DNA of 64,000 nt from Pilatotrama ljubarskyi. Taxonomy: Eukaryota; Basidiomycota; Agaricomycetes; Polyporales; Polyporaceae. This document shows, piece after piece, positions 9,009 to 19,938 of the stretch. Below the pieces are notes generated by a model. The model was not told where the DNA came from, searched no databases, and saw only the letters and a list, made by a program, of their open reading frames with translations. Made by a program: the position numbers and the translations under genes. The stretch spans positions 127,716-191,715 of the forward strand of contig MU277718.1 of the NCBI GenBank assembly GCA_022385805.1, given 5' to 3'. Every line of letters starts with the position of its first letter. The first letter of the stretch is position 1.

Positions 9009-11168
9009 TATAGAGACTTGCTTTGACGGAAATGTGGCCCGTTCGCGGGACTCAAAGACATATCACCAGGTGTAATCGTCATCGAGTAATCCAAGACCTT
9101 CCGTGGGCTCGCAGCCTCCACGTACATACGGCCCAGGTCGGATCCGAGCTACTGACTCAAAGGCGAGAGCTGCCCCTGCGGACATGTAAGCCCCACCAAA
9201 AACAAGTGCTATGCTCTCGTCGAACGATCATCATGCCACTCCGCACCTCTCGTGTCGTCAGGCCGTTCCTACGCGCAGCGGTGGTGCCAGTGTCAATTTG
9301 CTCTTCTCCTGATATTTCCTGTGAGGCAGTGTCTCGAGCAGACCACGCGGTCGGGCAGGCCCGGCGGACTGGACAGGAGCAACTTGCGATCGCGAGCAGT
9401 GGCAGCTAGAGCTTCTTTATTGTAACTGACCCGACGTAATGCGTCTATTCTAAGCCCTCGTCACCAACCTGCGACGGACGATTCCGAACATAGACGCATC
9501 GGGCGGGAGGTCTATTCCAGTCCTCGAGCCGTACGTATATAGACGGCATGGGACACGGTTAACAAGAAGCAAGAAGCACGTACCGGAAGGGCTGAAGTGT
9601 ATGTTTGCGGAAAAGCTCGGGATGAGGTTCGGAGCGCGTAATATTAGTACGGGCCAGGAAGGACATTGGGTGCCCTCTTGCGAATGTGCGGTCGGTAGTC
9701 ATGATGATGAACAGGCCGACAAGACGAGCGCGTGAGGACGCATCGTCGCGAGCCACATCGAGGACCCTGGGTAGGCGGATCGCCGCTCTCGACTAACCGG
9801 GCAACAAGTAGTGGGATGCGAGAACCGGGAGCATTCGGGAGCGGTGTACGCGCATGCGGACAGTGCAACTCTTACCGGGACCAGGGGCAGCGGACGTATG
9901 GACTGTTGAGGACGATGCGCAGTTAGCGTTTGCGCTGTTGCATTGACTAGGATGGGCGAGGGAGCCTGGACGAGCCTCCACGTTCCTCTCTATCGCGCGG
10001 CGTCATTTGAGCAAACGCGGGAAAGCCTGGCAGAGACCTACAAACGTTGTGGTGAGCGCGGGGAGGCGAGATTTGGAACGACGGAGTGCCCATACGCATT
10101 ATATTTCGAATGGCAGTACTGACCTTACCTACGACTTATATCGTTACAGAAGGCCCTGAGCATCGCCTGCCTAGCGCTGCGTCGCAGAGACTCTGATGCA
10201 TCGCCTTCCGAGGTTATCTACCGTCATTCCCAGCCTCTCTTGCACGCAACGGGAGGCACCGACCAAGGCCCAGTGCTCGCGATGCGTTCCTGTGATCAGA
10301 GTCAGATATGGGAGATGAACAGCTTCGCGACGGCTGAAAAAGAACTTGGCAGCGATTCGCGCGTTCATACATCGCGCCCTCGGGCCTGACGTCAACGCGC
10401 GTAAGGGTCCAGGAAACGTCCGCTTCGCGCACTTTTCGCACATTGCATGCTAGAAGCACTCGTTCGTATGGCCCCATACACAACGCGGAGAGTGCGCCCT
10501 GTCCACAAGACACCCCTTAGTCCTCCCGAGAGTGAGCGCCATCTCAGCACGCACCAGGAATCGCCCCGCATCTAGCTGCGATAATCAGGAAGAAGCCCGT
10601 CTGCGCTGATCACGCGTCAGCCTCCGCTGGTACTGGGAGGTATGCATAGGGGCACGGAGCCTCTAGGCTCTCGCCTTTGCACAACGCGAGAGTTCCGGTG
10701 CGGCGTTACACGACGCGATTGACACGGAGGGTTTCATTCCTCGCCATCTGTCAGGGAATGGGCGGAAAGCGCACGGCGGCGTGTAAGTACGACGAGGCTA
10801 TTCGCGCGCGGGGATAATGCATTGACGGCGGGTGGGAACGCGGTGCGCCCACGGCGTTGCAACGGACTCTGGTCACTCCCACCGGCAGTGGACCGCGCGA
10901 CGGCGGGTGGGCGTCGCGCCGCGGGCGGTGTGCGAGCCTGCGAGCGGGCCACGTCTGCGATCTCACGACATGAAATTTGGGAGTTGAGGGCGGGTCTGGT
11001 CGCTGTGGGCGACGTTCGGACGACCCTGAGAATGATGCGGAGACGAACGAATGCGAAGAGGACGCTGCGTGGCTAGGAGCAGCGGTCGAGGCTCGCTCGG
11101 TGGAGGAATGGTGCGACGTGTTTGGGGGAGGCCGAGCAGGCGCCGAGCGTGGTTCGACGGGCGCTGGG

Positions 11169-11223
11169 CCAATCGGGGCGCGAGTTATCTGATATGATGG
11201 CGTGTTGTTGTTATCTGATAAGA
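11169..11223 (+). promoter_or_regulatory. CCAAT box and paired GATA/TATC sites
   Basis: A CCAAT motif lies at about 11170 and two copies of TTATCTGATA at 11185-11194 and 11211-11220. The second extends to TTATCTGATAA, an inverted pair of GATAA half-sites. They sit 200-260 bases before the flavoprotein start codon. Fungal GATA factors bind such sites; binding here is inferred only. Confidence 0.4.
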
Positions 11224-11332
11224 TTTAGCCGGGCTCCGATCTGCAGCCCCCGCTCCGCCTGTCCCACCCGACTCCAGGCCGTCCTCTCCTGTCTGCTGGG
11301 GACGCGGTTCGTTCCCTGGCTGCCTCTTGCCT

Positions 11333-11337
11333 TATAA
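11333..11337 (+). promoter_or_regulatory. TATA-like element, pyrimidine-rich leader
   Basis: TATAA occurs about 95 bases upstream of the flavoprotein ATG and is followed by a long C/T-rich leader (CTCCCTCGCTCTCTCC), the common fungal core-promoter arrangement. Confidence 0.45.
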
Positions 11338-11429
11338 CTCCCTCGCTCTCTCCTTCCTTTTCGTCTCCCGATAGACCGCGTCCCGGCCCCCTCCTCTCTT
11401 ACTCTACGCTTACCGCCTTAATACGTACA

Positions 11430-14153
11430 ATGCCCGCCCCCGCCACCGCCGCCTCCTCCCGCACTCCCGCACTCGCTCTCCGCACCGTCGCCGTCCTCGG
11501 GGCATCCTACGGCGGTGCTCGCGCGGCACACCTCCTCGCGCATGGCCTCCCCCAGCACTGGCGCGTCGTCCTCATCGACAGGAACAGCCACATGAACCAC
11601 CTCTACGTCCTTCCCCGCTACGCCGTCCTCCCTGGGCACGAGCACAAGGCCTTCATCCCCTACGATAACGTCTTCCAGCCCCCCGTCGTCGCAAACGCTC
11701 CGGAGCCCTCCTCGGACCCGCCAAAGGACGTCTCCCGCCACGTACTCCTCCACGCGAACGTCCTCGAGCTCAAAGAGCACGAGCTTACCCTGGACAAGTC
11801 CTTCCCCGAACACGGCGTCCCCGATCGCACCCTGCACTTTGACTACCTCGTCTATGCCCTCGGCAGCCACCTCCCCGCGCCCATCAACCTCTGGGGCCCC
11901 GTCGCCGACGAACAGGTCGACAAGAACGGCGTCGTCGACATCGTGCGGGGCACCAAGCAGGGCGGGGTCGCCTGGCTCAAGAAGTTCCAGAAGCGGGTCC
12001 AGCGCGCGTCCAGCGTCCTCGTCGTTGGCGGCGGCGCTCTCGGCATTCGTGAGTACGCTTTCCTATGTTCACTTCATTGTTTTCCCCTTCTCGCCTGGCT
12101 TTCCCCTGGACCGATGCCGACGACGAGAGTACCCGGATGCCCGGTGTGGGTGCGGGGAGTCAGCATAGACTGATCTAGGCGCCCATGATTCGGGATGGGC
12201 TCATCTCTTCATAATCATCGGTCGGTGAAGCCGCGTCCTTTTCTTTCGTGGACATACATGTAGTCGAGACAGTGTGTTGACCGTCCATCATCTATAGAAT
12301 ATGCGACCGACATCGCCGAGATTTACCCTGCAACGCGGGTAACGCTCCTGCACTCCCGCCACCGCCTCCTTCCCCGTTTCGACGAGGGCATGCACACCGA
12401 GAGTGAGTACCACGATCCTTTCCTCATCCCCATCAATGCATCTTGCCTGTTGCTGTTACGCCACGCTCTCCGCTGCCGCTGCCCTCACGCCCATGTCTTC
12501 TACAACCGAGTCAGGGCAGCGCACAAAAAGCCGCCGATCCAGATCTGGCACGGCGCTAGCGGGCTCTGCTAAAACGCGCTTCAATTGAGATATCGGTGGC
12601 ATGAGATCGGCGGTTGCCAGTGCGCATGACGCCACGTCCTATCCGCGAAGCCTGTTAGACTGGACGCTTGTTCGGCTCCGTGCTGCCCTGAGTTCGCTAT
12701 ATATAAGAGCAACGGCTGCCCAGGAGAGGACGTGACTCCCTTGCCCCCACCCTTCCATGGCGGCGCCGCGATGTTCACTGGCGCGGAGGTCTCTCGCGCT
12801 GCACGCTGCGATGAGCGGTAGCTCGTAGATGACCACCCGCCTTCGACACTGCCCTCTTGATGGATCTCCAGCTCGTACCGGTGCTCTATCCCGACAAGCG
12901 ATGTTAACCGCATACATCCAGTCCTCTCGACCCTCTCCGCACTCAACGTCTGTACGATCCTCGGAGACCGCCTCGACCTCGCCTCGCTCGCCGAGGACGC
13001 GAACGCCGAGTGCAACGGCGCGGAGCGCATCGTCCGCACGCAGAGCGGTCGCGAGATCCGCGCCGAGCTTGTCGTAAGTTCCCTCTCCGCCACCCTTGTT
13101 CGCGTCTGCGGAAGACGGAACGCTAACGATGGAACCAGTTGCTGTGCACGGGCCAGACGCCGAACACGGCGCTGCTGCGCGATGCCTTCCCCGGCGTGGT
13201 CATCCCTAATGGTCCCAATAAAGGGATGGCGCGCGTGAGGAGGACCATGCAGCTTGCCGAGCTTGTTGATAACCTCCCCGAAGAGGAGGGGTCCTCGTCG
13301 GCCGACACTCTCGCTGCAGCTCCGGCTGCCCCTGCTGTTGACCAGCAGCAGACGGCGGAGCCGTCCTCACCTCGGGCGTCCGAGTCCACAGTCTTGTCCT
13401 CCCAAGGGGAAAGGCCAGAAGAACTCGAGGGCGAAGAACAGGAGGAGGAGGAGGAAGAGCCTGAGCCTGAGCCCGTCGAAGAGGACCCGCACACGCGGGT
13501 CGCAGCAGAGCACATCTTCGCGATCGGCGACGCGGCGGACGCGTTTGGTGCTGTCAACGCGGGCCACAACGCTTTCTTCCAGGTCAGTCATATTGAGATT
13601 CCGAGTGCGAAAATCTGCTGACTGGAGCGGTACAGGGCGAAGTGGCTGCTCGCAACATCTTGAAGCTCATCAAGCGCTCCGAGCGCGAGTCGACCGAGTC
13701 CTCACGGCCTCAACCTCAGCCTCATCCTCAGCCTCCGTCCCAAGGAGAAGAGGCATCCTCTGCCGATGCCAACTCAGAGAGCTCCGCGCCGGCAGCGGAG
13801 GAAGAGGACTTGGAGCTGGAGCTGGAGAAGTACGTCCCTGGCGCCCCCGCGATCAAGGTCTCCCTCGGCCTCGTACGTCCCCGTACCCTGCCTTCTTCAT
13901 ATATAGCGGATGCTGACTGAGCGTATGTCGACAGACGAAGAGCGTGTATCAGTTCCAGGGCATGATCGGCACGCGGGACAAGGAGCCCGCGGATCTCGAC
14001 GTGCACCTCATCTGGCGCTACTTTGGGCACAATGTCGACCGCGAGGACCTCGAGCGCGAGGGCGAGTCTCAGGACGAGTCCCAGTCCCAGTCCCAGCCTC
14101 AGCCCTTGCAGGAGATTCGCTCCGAAGCGAAGGTTGCTGTCACCGCTTTGTGA
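11430..14153 (+). CDS. AIF/FSP1-like FAD-NAD(P)H oxidoreductase
   Basis: Six exons (11430-12048, 12298-12402, 12922-13073, 13139-13582, 13636-13872, 13935-14153) encode 591 residues. The N-terminus has the FAD dinucleotide-binding signature VAVLGASYGGARAA, the middle a second one for NAD(P)H (SVLVVGGGALGIQYATDIAE), and a later block the flavin-binding IFAIGDAAD. This is the layout of AIFM2/FSP1-like and yeast Aif1-like proteins, which use NAD(P)H to reduce quinone-type acceptors; no mitochondrial presequence is evident. Odd features are an acidic insert of about 70 residues before IFAIGDAAD (a Glu run with EPEPEP), a second Ser/Glu-rich insert in exon 5, and two long introns (249 and 519 nt) beside otherwise short ones. 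Confidence 0.85.
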
Positions 14154-14965
14154 TGTGTGCGCGCCGCTAGACTGGCTGTAGGCGCAGGCGCATACGTGCG
14201 CTCGGAGTGCGTCGTGTGAGAGATGTGAGAATGGATGGATGGGATGGATAGAGCCTGTAGCTAGCTTCGAGATATCGACAAATATGTTTATGTCCCAGAA
14301 TTTCTGAGCCTGGGGAGTGGTGCGGGTCGCGTATTACAGTTAGGTAGGTGAAGGTCGTCCGGTGTCGCGGGATTGTCGTGGGAAGATGCTTGTTTTCTGA
14401 GGGCGAACGGCGAAGGCGGCCGGAAGGCTGCACTGGCAGGCGAGACGTACGTGAACGTATACGTGCTCACGCGCTCTTCATTCCACTCCGCCGCTGTGGC
14501 GTACCAAGTAAGTAGTTTGCTTTATCTGTAGTCTGACCGATTTCATGCCATCCACTGACCCTTCCACCCTAGGTTATAAGGTTACAGGAAAGAGTTCGAC
14601 AGACGTGAAACTCTGGGCTGGCCTGGCACGGACGGGCTGCGTGGTTTCGACGTCTTAGCCGTCACCACAGTTGAGTGGCAGTGAGTTGACCCGCAGGTGG
14701 AAGGCAACGCTGTTTAGTTCCGTTGAGCATATGCGGACCTAGAGCGAAGCCCTAGCGCGAACAGGAGCCACACGCAGGATGCTGCGAGTCCGTTCTATGA
14801 TTCGGTTGAGTATCAGCAGATGGACGAGGATCCGAGGCGACAGATCGTCATTGTCGACGCGTCACTTTTCTGCTTCCTAGGCCTCATCGACATCTCCGAG
14901 CCGATGTCAGCCACCGTCCGACTCAGACGCGTCCGCAGTAAGTACCAACGAGCCGGCAGGACCGG
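14154..14965. other. Intergenic, nothing recognised
   Basis: Downstream of the flavoprotein stop no gene is supported; the first half is the likely 3' untranslated region. An AT-richer stretch precedes the decayed kinase fragment that begins near 14966. Confidence 0.4.
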
Positions 14966-15385
14966 GACGAGCCGCTCGACGACTACGACCCCGCGGTGAA
15001 CGGGTACTGCCCCGCCACCATCGGAGACGTGCTCCGGGAGCGCTATGTGGTCGTGCGGAAGTTGCGCTGGGGCGTGTACTCGCCGGTGTGGCTCGTCAGG
15101 GATTTGCACGCCGAGTCGGTATCTGTTCTCATTTGGGAGAGGATGCGCTCAGGCTGACGCGCACCCGTCGTTACAGACTCGGTAGACAAGAAGCTATGGC
15201 TGCCGCGAAGGTCATGACCAGTATCTCGTAGTCCACTGGCAGCTATGCCCCGGCGCCGCATCGTCTCACTGAGCTTCCTGATGGTAGGAGGCGCTACGGA
15301 AGCGCACAACAGAGGGCAACTCCACAAGAAGCTGGAGTTCCTTGAGCGCGTCGGTTCACCGCAAATATCCAGGGCACGCGCCTCG
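14966..15385 (+). pseudogene. Truncated SRPK-like kinase fragment (copy 3)
   Basis: Translated pieces match the N-terminal lobe of the two SRPK-like kinases elsewhere in the window. About 14968-15107 reads DYDPAVNGYCPATIGDVL, then ERYVVVRKLRWGVYSPVWLV; the first Gly of the Gly-rich loop is Arg and the usual Thr is Pro. After a possible intron, about 15193-15225 reads RQEAMAAAKVM (the VAIK-type Lys). About 15290-15350 reads LHKKLEFLERVGS, matching HELEFLQRI. Homology then appears to shift frame (GTRLVHLR against RAHVIQLR) and disappears. No catalytic loop or C-lobe is present, so it cannot be an active kinase. Confidence 0.7.
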
Positions 15386-15791
15386 TCCATCTACGGTGCC
15401 GGGGTCGCTGGTTCGAAAGCCTACCTTCTCGGGCAGCAACCATTTCTTCGCGCATTCCGGTATGATCGAGGCCCTCAAGGACGCTCTGGAGGAGATGGAT
15501 TGGCGGTCTGCGCAGCAGTGATCCTGTTGACCGAAGAAACGAGGCAGGACCACTAGAGTAGTGGCCATGGGGGGCTCGGGGCGAGTACCCTTGCGTTGTA
15601 CCTAGTGCGCTTGTCGGCATCCCGAGGGCTTCTCATACGCACCGTCTTGACTCATTACGTACCTGTAGGACTGCTTCAAACGGTACAGATCTCTTGAATC
15701 GCCGAATCGATGATTTCCGAGTTCGAGATATGTCGGCGGAGCAGGATCCGTCCCGTGTGTTTTCTGATGCGTGATATGTCCCATGGCCTCA
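15386..15791. other. Intergenic, small orphan frame
   Basis: One short frame ending at TGA 15519-15521 reads GSNHFFAHSGMIEALKDAL and then EEMDWRSAQQ, with codon use like a real gene, directly after the decayed kinase. It may be the tail of another broken gene. Nothing else is seen. Confidence 0.25.
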
Positions 15792-15796
15792 TATTA
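15792..15796. repeat. Left target-site duplication TATTA of the MITE
   Basis: The same five bases recur immediately after the right inverted repeat at 15902-15906. Confidence 0.65.
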
Positions 15797-15901
15797 GGGT
15801 GATTCTGCTGGAATAATTCTTACATCGCTTAGCATCGCTTAAGGCGAGTGGCGCCACCTGATTGGCTGGAGCCCATAAGAATTCTTACAGCAGAATCACT
15901 C
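15797..15901. mobile_element. 105-bp MITE with 26-bp terminal inverted repeats
   Basis: Positions 15797-15822 and 15876-15901 are inverted repeats matching at 23 of 26 bases (GGGTGATTCTGCTG against GAGTGATTCTGCTG, continuing into AATTCTTA). Both ends are flanked by TATTA (15792-15796 and 15902-15906), readable as a 5-bp target duplication or, minimally, TA as for Tc1/mariner-type elements. The interior has two copies of CATCGCTTA in tandem and no coding capacity. Confidence 0.8.
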
Positions 15902-15906
15902 TATTA
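15902..15906. repeat. Right target-site duplication TATTA of the MITE
   Basis: Direct copy of the left flank at 15792-15796. Confidence 0.65.
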
Positions 15907-16554
15907 GTGGCTTGGCTTGCGTGCGCCCGGGGGCCCGGTTTTTACGACACTTCCCCCGTCACAGTCATGCACGCGGATACTGAGCGAGAGGAAGGAGAGA
16001 CTCCAGTGGCGATACATCCACACGTACGAAGCACAACTCGGAAAGAGACGGAGGTCTGTCTAATATGTAGTATGTAACGGATAGCGAGGGAGAGACGGGG
16101 GGAAGGATACGTAGCAGAGCAGTAGTCAATTTGGTACAGGAGGAGGAGGTGGACGGAATATATGCGTAAGTCTCTAAATGACATTGCAAGAGATCTATAT
16201 GCACGGACGGATGTATGTATCTATGATCTAAGGAATGTAGCAGAGCAAGTCCGTGATCGTCGCAGAGCACGTCGCGTTTCGTGAAAGTCCATATTTACGA
16301 TCTCAGAACAGAAGGGGAAGCAGCCAAGGTCGGTGGGGGTTGGGTGGGGACGGCGAGGTGGGGACGGCGATGGTATAAGGTATGTAAACAATGCGACGTG
16401 CATGGACGCATTTTCGGGATTTGCAGGCCTTCGAACGTAGCAGTGACCAAAGGCGCGATGGCGGGGTCGACAGGGGGAAGTAGCAGCTGGGGAGACCACT
16501 AGGAGGGGCCGGGGCCAACAGCCGGATCAAGGAGTACCGGAGAGGGGAACGCTC
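15907..16554. other. 3' flank of the transporter gene
   Basis: No gene is supported. It contains the presumed 3' untranslated region of the minus-strand transporter whose stop is at 16557-16555, and purine-rich stretches (GGGGACGGCGAGGTGGGGAC near 16348). Confidence 0.4.
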
Positions 16555-19500
16555 TCAGAGCGTAAACATGCCCGTACCCCGGCGGCGCGACGGGATGGGG
16601 TGCACGAGAACAAGCGAGATGCCGAGACCGACGGTAAGCCCGATCGACACGGAAATGAGCTGCAGCGCGGTTTGGAACCCGGAGAGGTACGCCTCGTTTG
16701 ACGACGAGCCTGACTCCTGCTGGTGCACGAACGTGAACAGGCCGCCGTTCGCCAGCCCAGATGGCAGCTGGAAGAGGATGCCGGTGATCTGTGCGAAAGC
16801 CTCAGCAATTGGCAAAAGAGGGATAAGGTCGTCCGGGAGAGGCGGTACACACCATGATGACGAACGCGTTTCCGCTGAAGAACCGGCCGTAGAGGTTGGA
16901 GACGAAGCCGACGGCGAGCGCGCCGACAGCGGCCGAGATGTCGCTCTGGTTGCGGAAGCGGGTGCCCGTGAAGTGGTTCGTCACCCATCCGATGCAGGAT
17001 ATCGCCACCAGCAGGTACTGCATATGCGAGCGTTAGCGTCCGAAGGGAATGTGTGCGCGTATGGATGAACGCACCAGTTCTCTATGTCTCCAGGGGGCGT
17101 GGTTCCTCAGACTCAGGAAGAGCGAGTACAAGGGGACCGTCAGGAAGGCTGGCATGAGGTGAGTGACTGGACTATGCCGATGAAGGAGCACCACGTACCC
17201 CACCATAAGGACGGCGTTCTCTGCCACCACGGACCGTTGGGGTCGTGGCTCAACTGACAGGACAAATCATCCGATCCGGCCAGCGTTTGATGGGTGAGCT
17301 TGGAGTACGCGGTGGCACCGATGGCCAGACCGAATCCGAGGAATAACGAGTATATGCACGAGAAGCACACTCGGACAGCACCAGAAACGATGTTTCGAGA
17401 CGAGAGCTCAAGGCTACCACAGAGCACGATGAAACCCTAACAACACACGGTCAATTCGTGAGGGGACAGGCGGTGAGCGTTCGAAACTTACCGGGAGGAT
17501 GAGCACGATAGAGCTGGAAGCGATGGCGGAGTAGCAGAAGTATTTGGCGGAAGACAAAGCGGCGGCTATGAAGCTGAACATTGTAGCGACCGTGATCCTA
17601 GTGCACTTTGATCAGCAGCGGCTACAAGTGGGCGAAGGAGAAGCAGACATACTCAAAGACGTTTGAGTAGAGTTCGTTGCGGGCGGCAAAGAGTTGGATG
17701 ACGATGAGGAGACAACCGAGCGGGAACGATATGAGGGAGTCGATGAAGGAGCCGTTAAAGCTGACGCTGCAGATGGAAGCCGAGCAAGCACCGCCGATCA
17801 GGATGATCTGCCAGTTCTTGTACAGTGGCCGCCTGCACATGAGCTCGTCGAGTTGGACCGAAGCCTCCTTGACCGAGATCTCATCGTGAATAACCTGTGG
17901 ATAGTCAGCATCCTGCACGTGTCCGGATAGAAGTGTAAAGACTCACCTTCCAGTATAGTTCGTGTGCCTCCTGCAGCTTCCCAATATCGAGCGAGCTGCC
18001 CTGCCGGATGAACTTGATGTTGCTCGTGCTCGTGGACGGGTCCTCGAACGAGATGAGCATCGTATCGGGAAGGTACATGCACGACAACGGGGTGTCGAGC
18101 ACCTTCCCGGTCGCCTGGATCTGCGCCTGCAACCGGTGAGTCGGCCCGCCGAACATCATCATCGCGCGCGCCAGCTTCAGAATGAATTCCTGCCGCGACA
18201 CGATCTCCGCAACGTGCCGCGTAATCTGCGTAAAGCCGCGGGCTTGTCAGCGAACGGCACGGTCGCATAGCCTAATGCTTCGTGAGCGGCACGCACCCAT
18301 ATCTCCGCCTTCTTGCGCTTCCTGCGCTTCTCCTTCTTCCTGTCCTCCATGCCGCCGAACTCGCCCTTCTCGCTCAGCCAGTCGTCCGTCCCGAGCTCTG
18401 TCGCGGGCGTGCCCGGCGTCGTGCTCGGCGTCGCGGCGCGGCTCGGGACCCATTTCGGTAGATCCTTGAGCACTGCTCCCCACTTCTGCCGTCCGGGGCC
18501 GGGGCTGCTATGCGACTGATGAGAGAAGGGCGGCGACTCGTCCGCCGGCGACGACGGCCCTGACACCGTAGGCGAGCGGCCCTGAGGATCGAAGTGCATG
18601 CTGCGGGGACGAGAGAGCGATTTATGGCTCTGCGACGCCTTTGGCAGGTTGCTCTCCAGCGAGTAACTGTGGACGTGTCAGCGTACGGTCCGTACCTGCA
18701 GAAGGTTCGTTACATACCGAGAGAGGTAATATCCGGGCCTCTTGCAGTTCGGAGCGACGGTGGCGGGCGCCGGGGCAGCAACACCCGCGATGTTGCCAGC
18801 GCTCGCGATGAGAGGCCCGAACACACCAGCCCCGCTCCTCGCCGCCGACGGCCGGGCGTCACCCAGCCCGAAGGTGCGCGTCCAGGGATGTGTGGGTGGT
18901 CGAAGGGAGTTGGTGGACGCGTTCACCGGGGAGGGCGGGTACGCGTGTCCCTCAGTGCGGTTCTCGGCGCGGTTGGGAACAGGAGGTGGAGGCATCAGGA
19001 TGGCAGAGGACGTGGTCGACGTAGTCTCGCTGGCGTCGGCGCGTGGTGCGCCATACATAGAAGTGGGGCGCGATTCGTCGAACGAGGAGCGCGCCGGCGT
19101 CGAGAACCCGGACTGCATACCCGATGGAGCCTCGTACAACGAAAGCAGCGTCGAGAGAACGCCTTTCGGCGCGTCGACCTTTGTCTCGTTGCGTACCTCC
19201 GCGCTCTTCTCCACGTCGCCCCCGGGCCCGCCGCGTTCCAGGTTGAAGAAACCCCTACGTGCGGATCGACGTTCGGACTCCTCTGATCGAGAACGCCGGT
19301 GTCGTCCACCGCCCGTCAGGCTCCGCAGAAACCCGTACCTGTGGGCACGGACGACCTTCTTGGCGTGCTGCTGCGAGTACTCTTCAATATCTACACCGGG
19401 AAGGCCAGCAGTCTCATGCGTGCCGATGAAGTTCTCGCCGGGTATGTCATGGTGGGTATCCTTTAGGGGTACAAGTTCGGGTGAGGTGGGGAGAGACGGT

Positions 19501-19938
19501 TCGGGTGACATGGCGGTCGGAGCAATCTGCAGGGTCAGAGGGGTGTTGCTGCCCTCCGACATAGATGAGGAGCGGTGACGCTCAAGGGCCGTAGTGAGCG
19601 TCTCAAAAGGCTCGGGCTGCATTGACGACAGTGTGAATGGTCAGATTGGACAAAGCGGACAAAGAAAGTGAACGCACATCCAACGCGTGTTCGTCCAAAG
19701 CCCTCGTCGACGGCGAACCGTCTGGTTCGTCGAACACCCATTGGACCTTGCGAGGGGTTTTGTGGCCGGATCTGCGGGTGCCCCCGGGAGGCCTGTTGTC
19801 GACGGGGGCAGGGATGTCGGGTGGATTCACGTTCGGAGGAGAGTCCATGGCGGAGTCATTGGACGATGAGGGAGTGGGCGTGAGGAGGATGCTCGCTATA
19901 GAGGGGACATGGTGAGGAGGGGAGGGACGCGGGTGCAT
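16555..19938 (-). CDS. PRM10/ThrE-type threonine-serine exporter-like membrane protein
   Basis: Ten exons (19678-19938, 18718-19616, 18297-18666, 17947-18225, 17653-17894, 17492-17597, 17199-17436, 17075-17148, 16853-17017, 16555-16800) give 959 residues. The first 510 residues are a Ser/Pro/Arg-rich, probably disordered cytoplasmic region with KGVLSTLLSLYE and a basic KKEKRRKRKKAE tract. Residues from about 511 are the DUF1212/ThrE domain (RQEFILKLARAMMMFGGPTH), then about ten hydrophobic segments (for example IILIGGACSASICSVSFNG, TVATMFSFIAAALSSA, LISVSIGLTVGLGISLVLV). Yeast Prm10-like proteins share this domain; bacterial ThrE exports Thr and Ser. Substrate and membrane are not known here. 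A 71-nt intron at 18226-18296 is needed to join the two halves in frame and has a good CTGAC branch site. Confidence 0.85.

Larger units (their letters stand above)
9009..11429. other. Intergenic region, no gene recognised
   Basis: Only short, poorly biased frames occur on either strand and none could be joined into a model. The right end is the promoter of the flavoprotein gene. No tRNA, array or transposon end was recognised. Confidence 0.5.

Noticed and set aside
15408..15420. GGTTCGAAAGC resembling a tRNA B box
   Set aside because: No A box or cloverleaf at the required distance, and the sequence follows on from the decayed kinase.
18231..18297. Reading straight through 18297-18231 of the transporter gene as coding
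   Set aside because: Leads to a frame shift before the conserved RQEFILKL block; a 71-nt GTGCGT...GCAG intron with a CTGAC branch site restores the frame.
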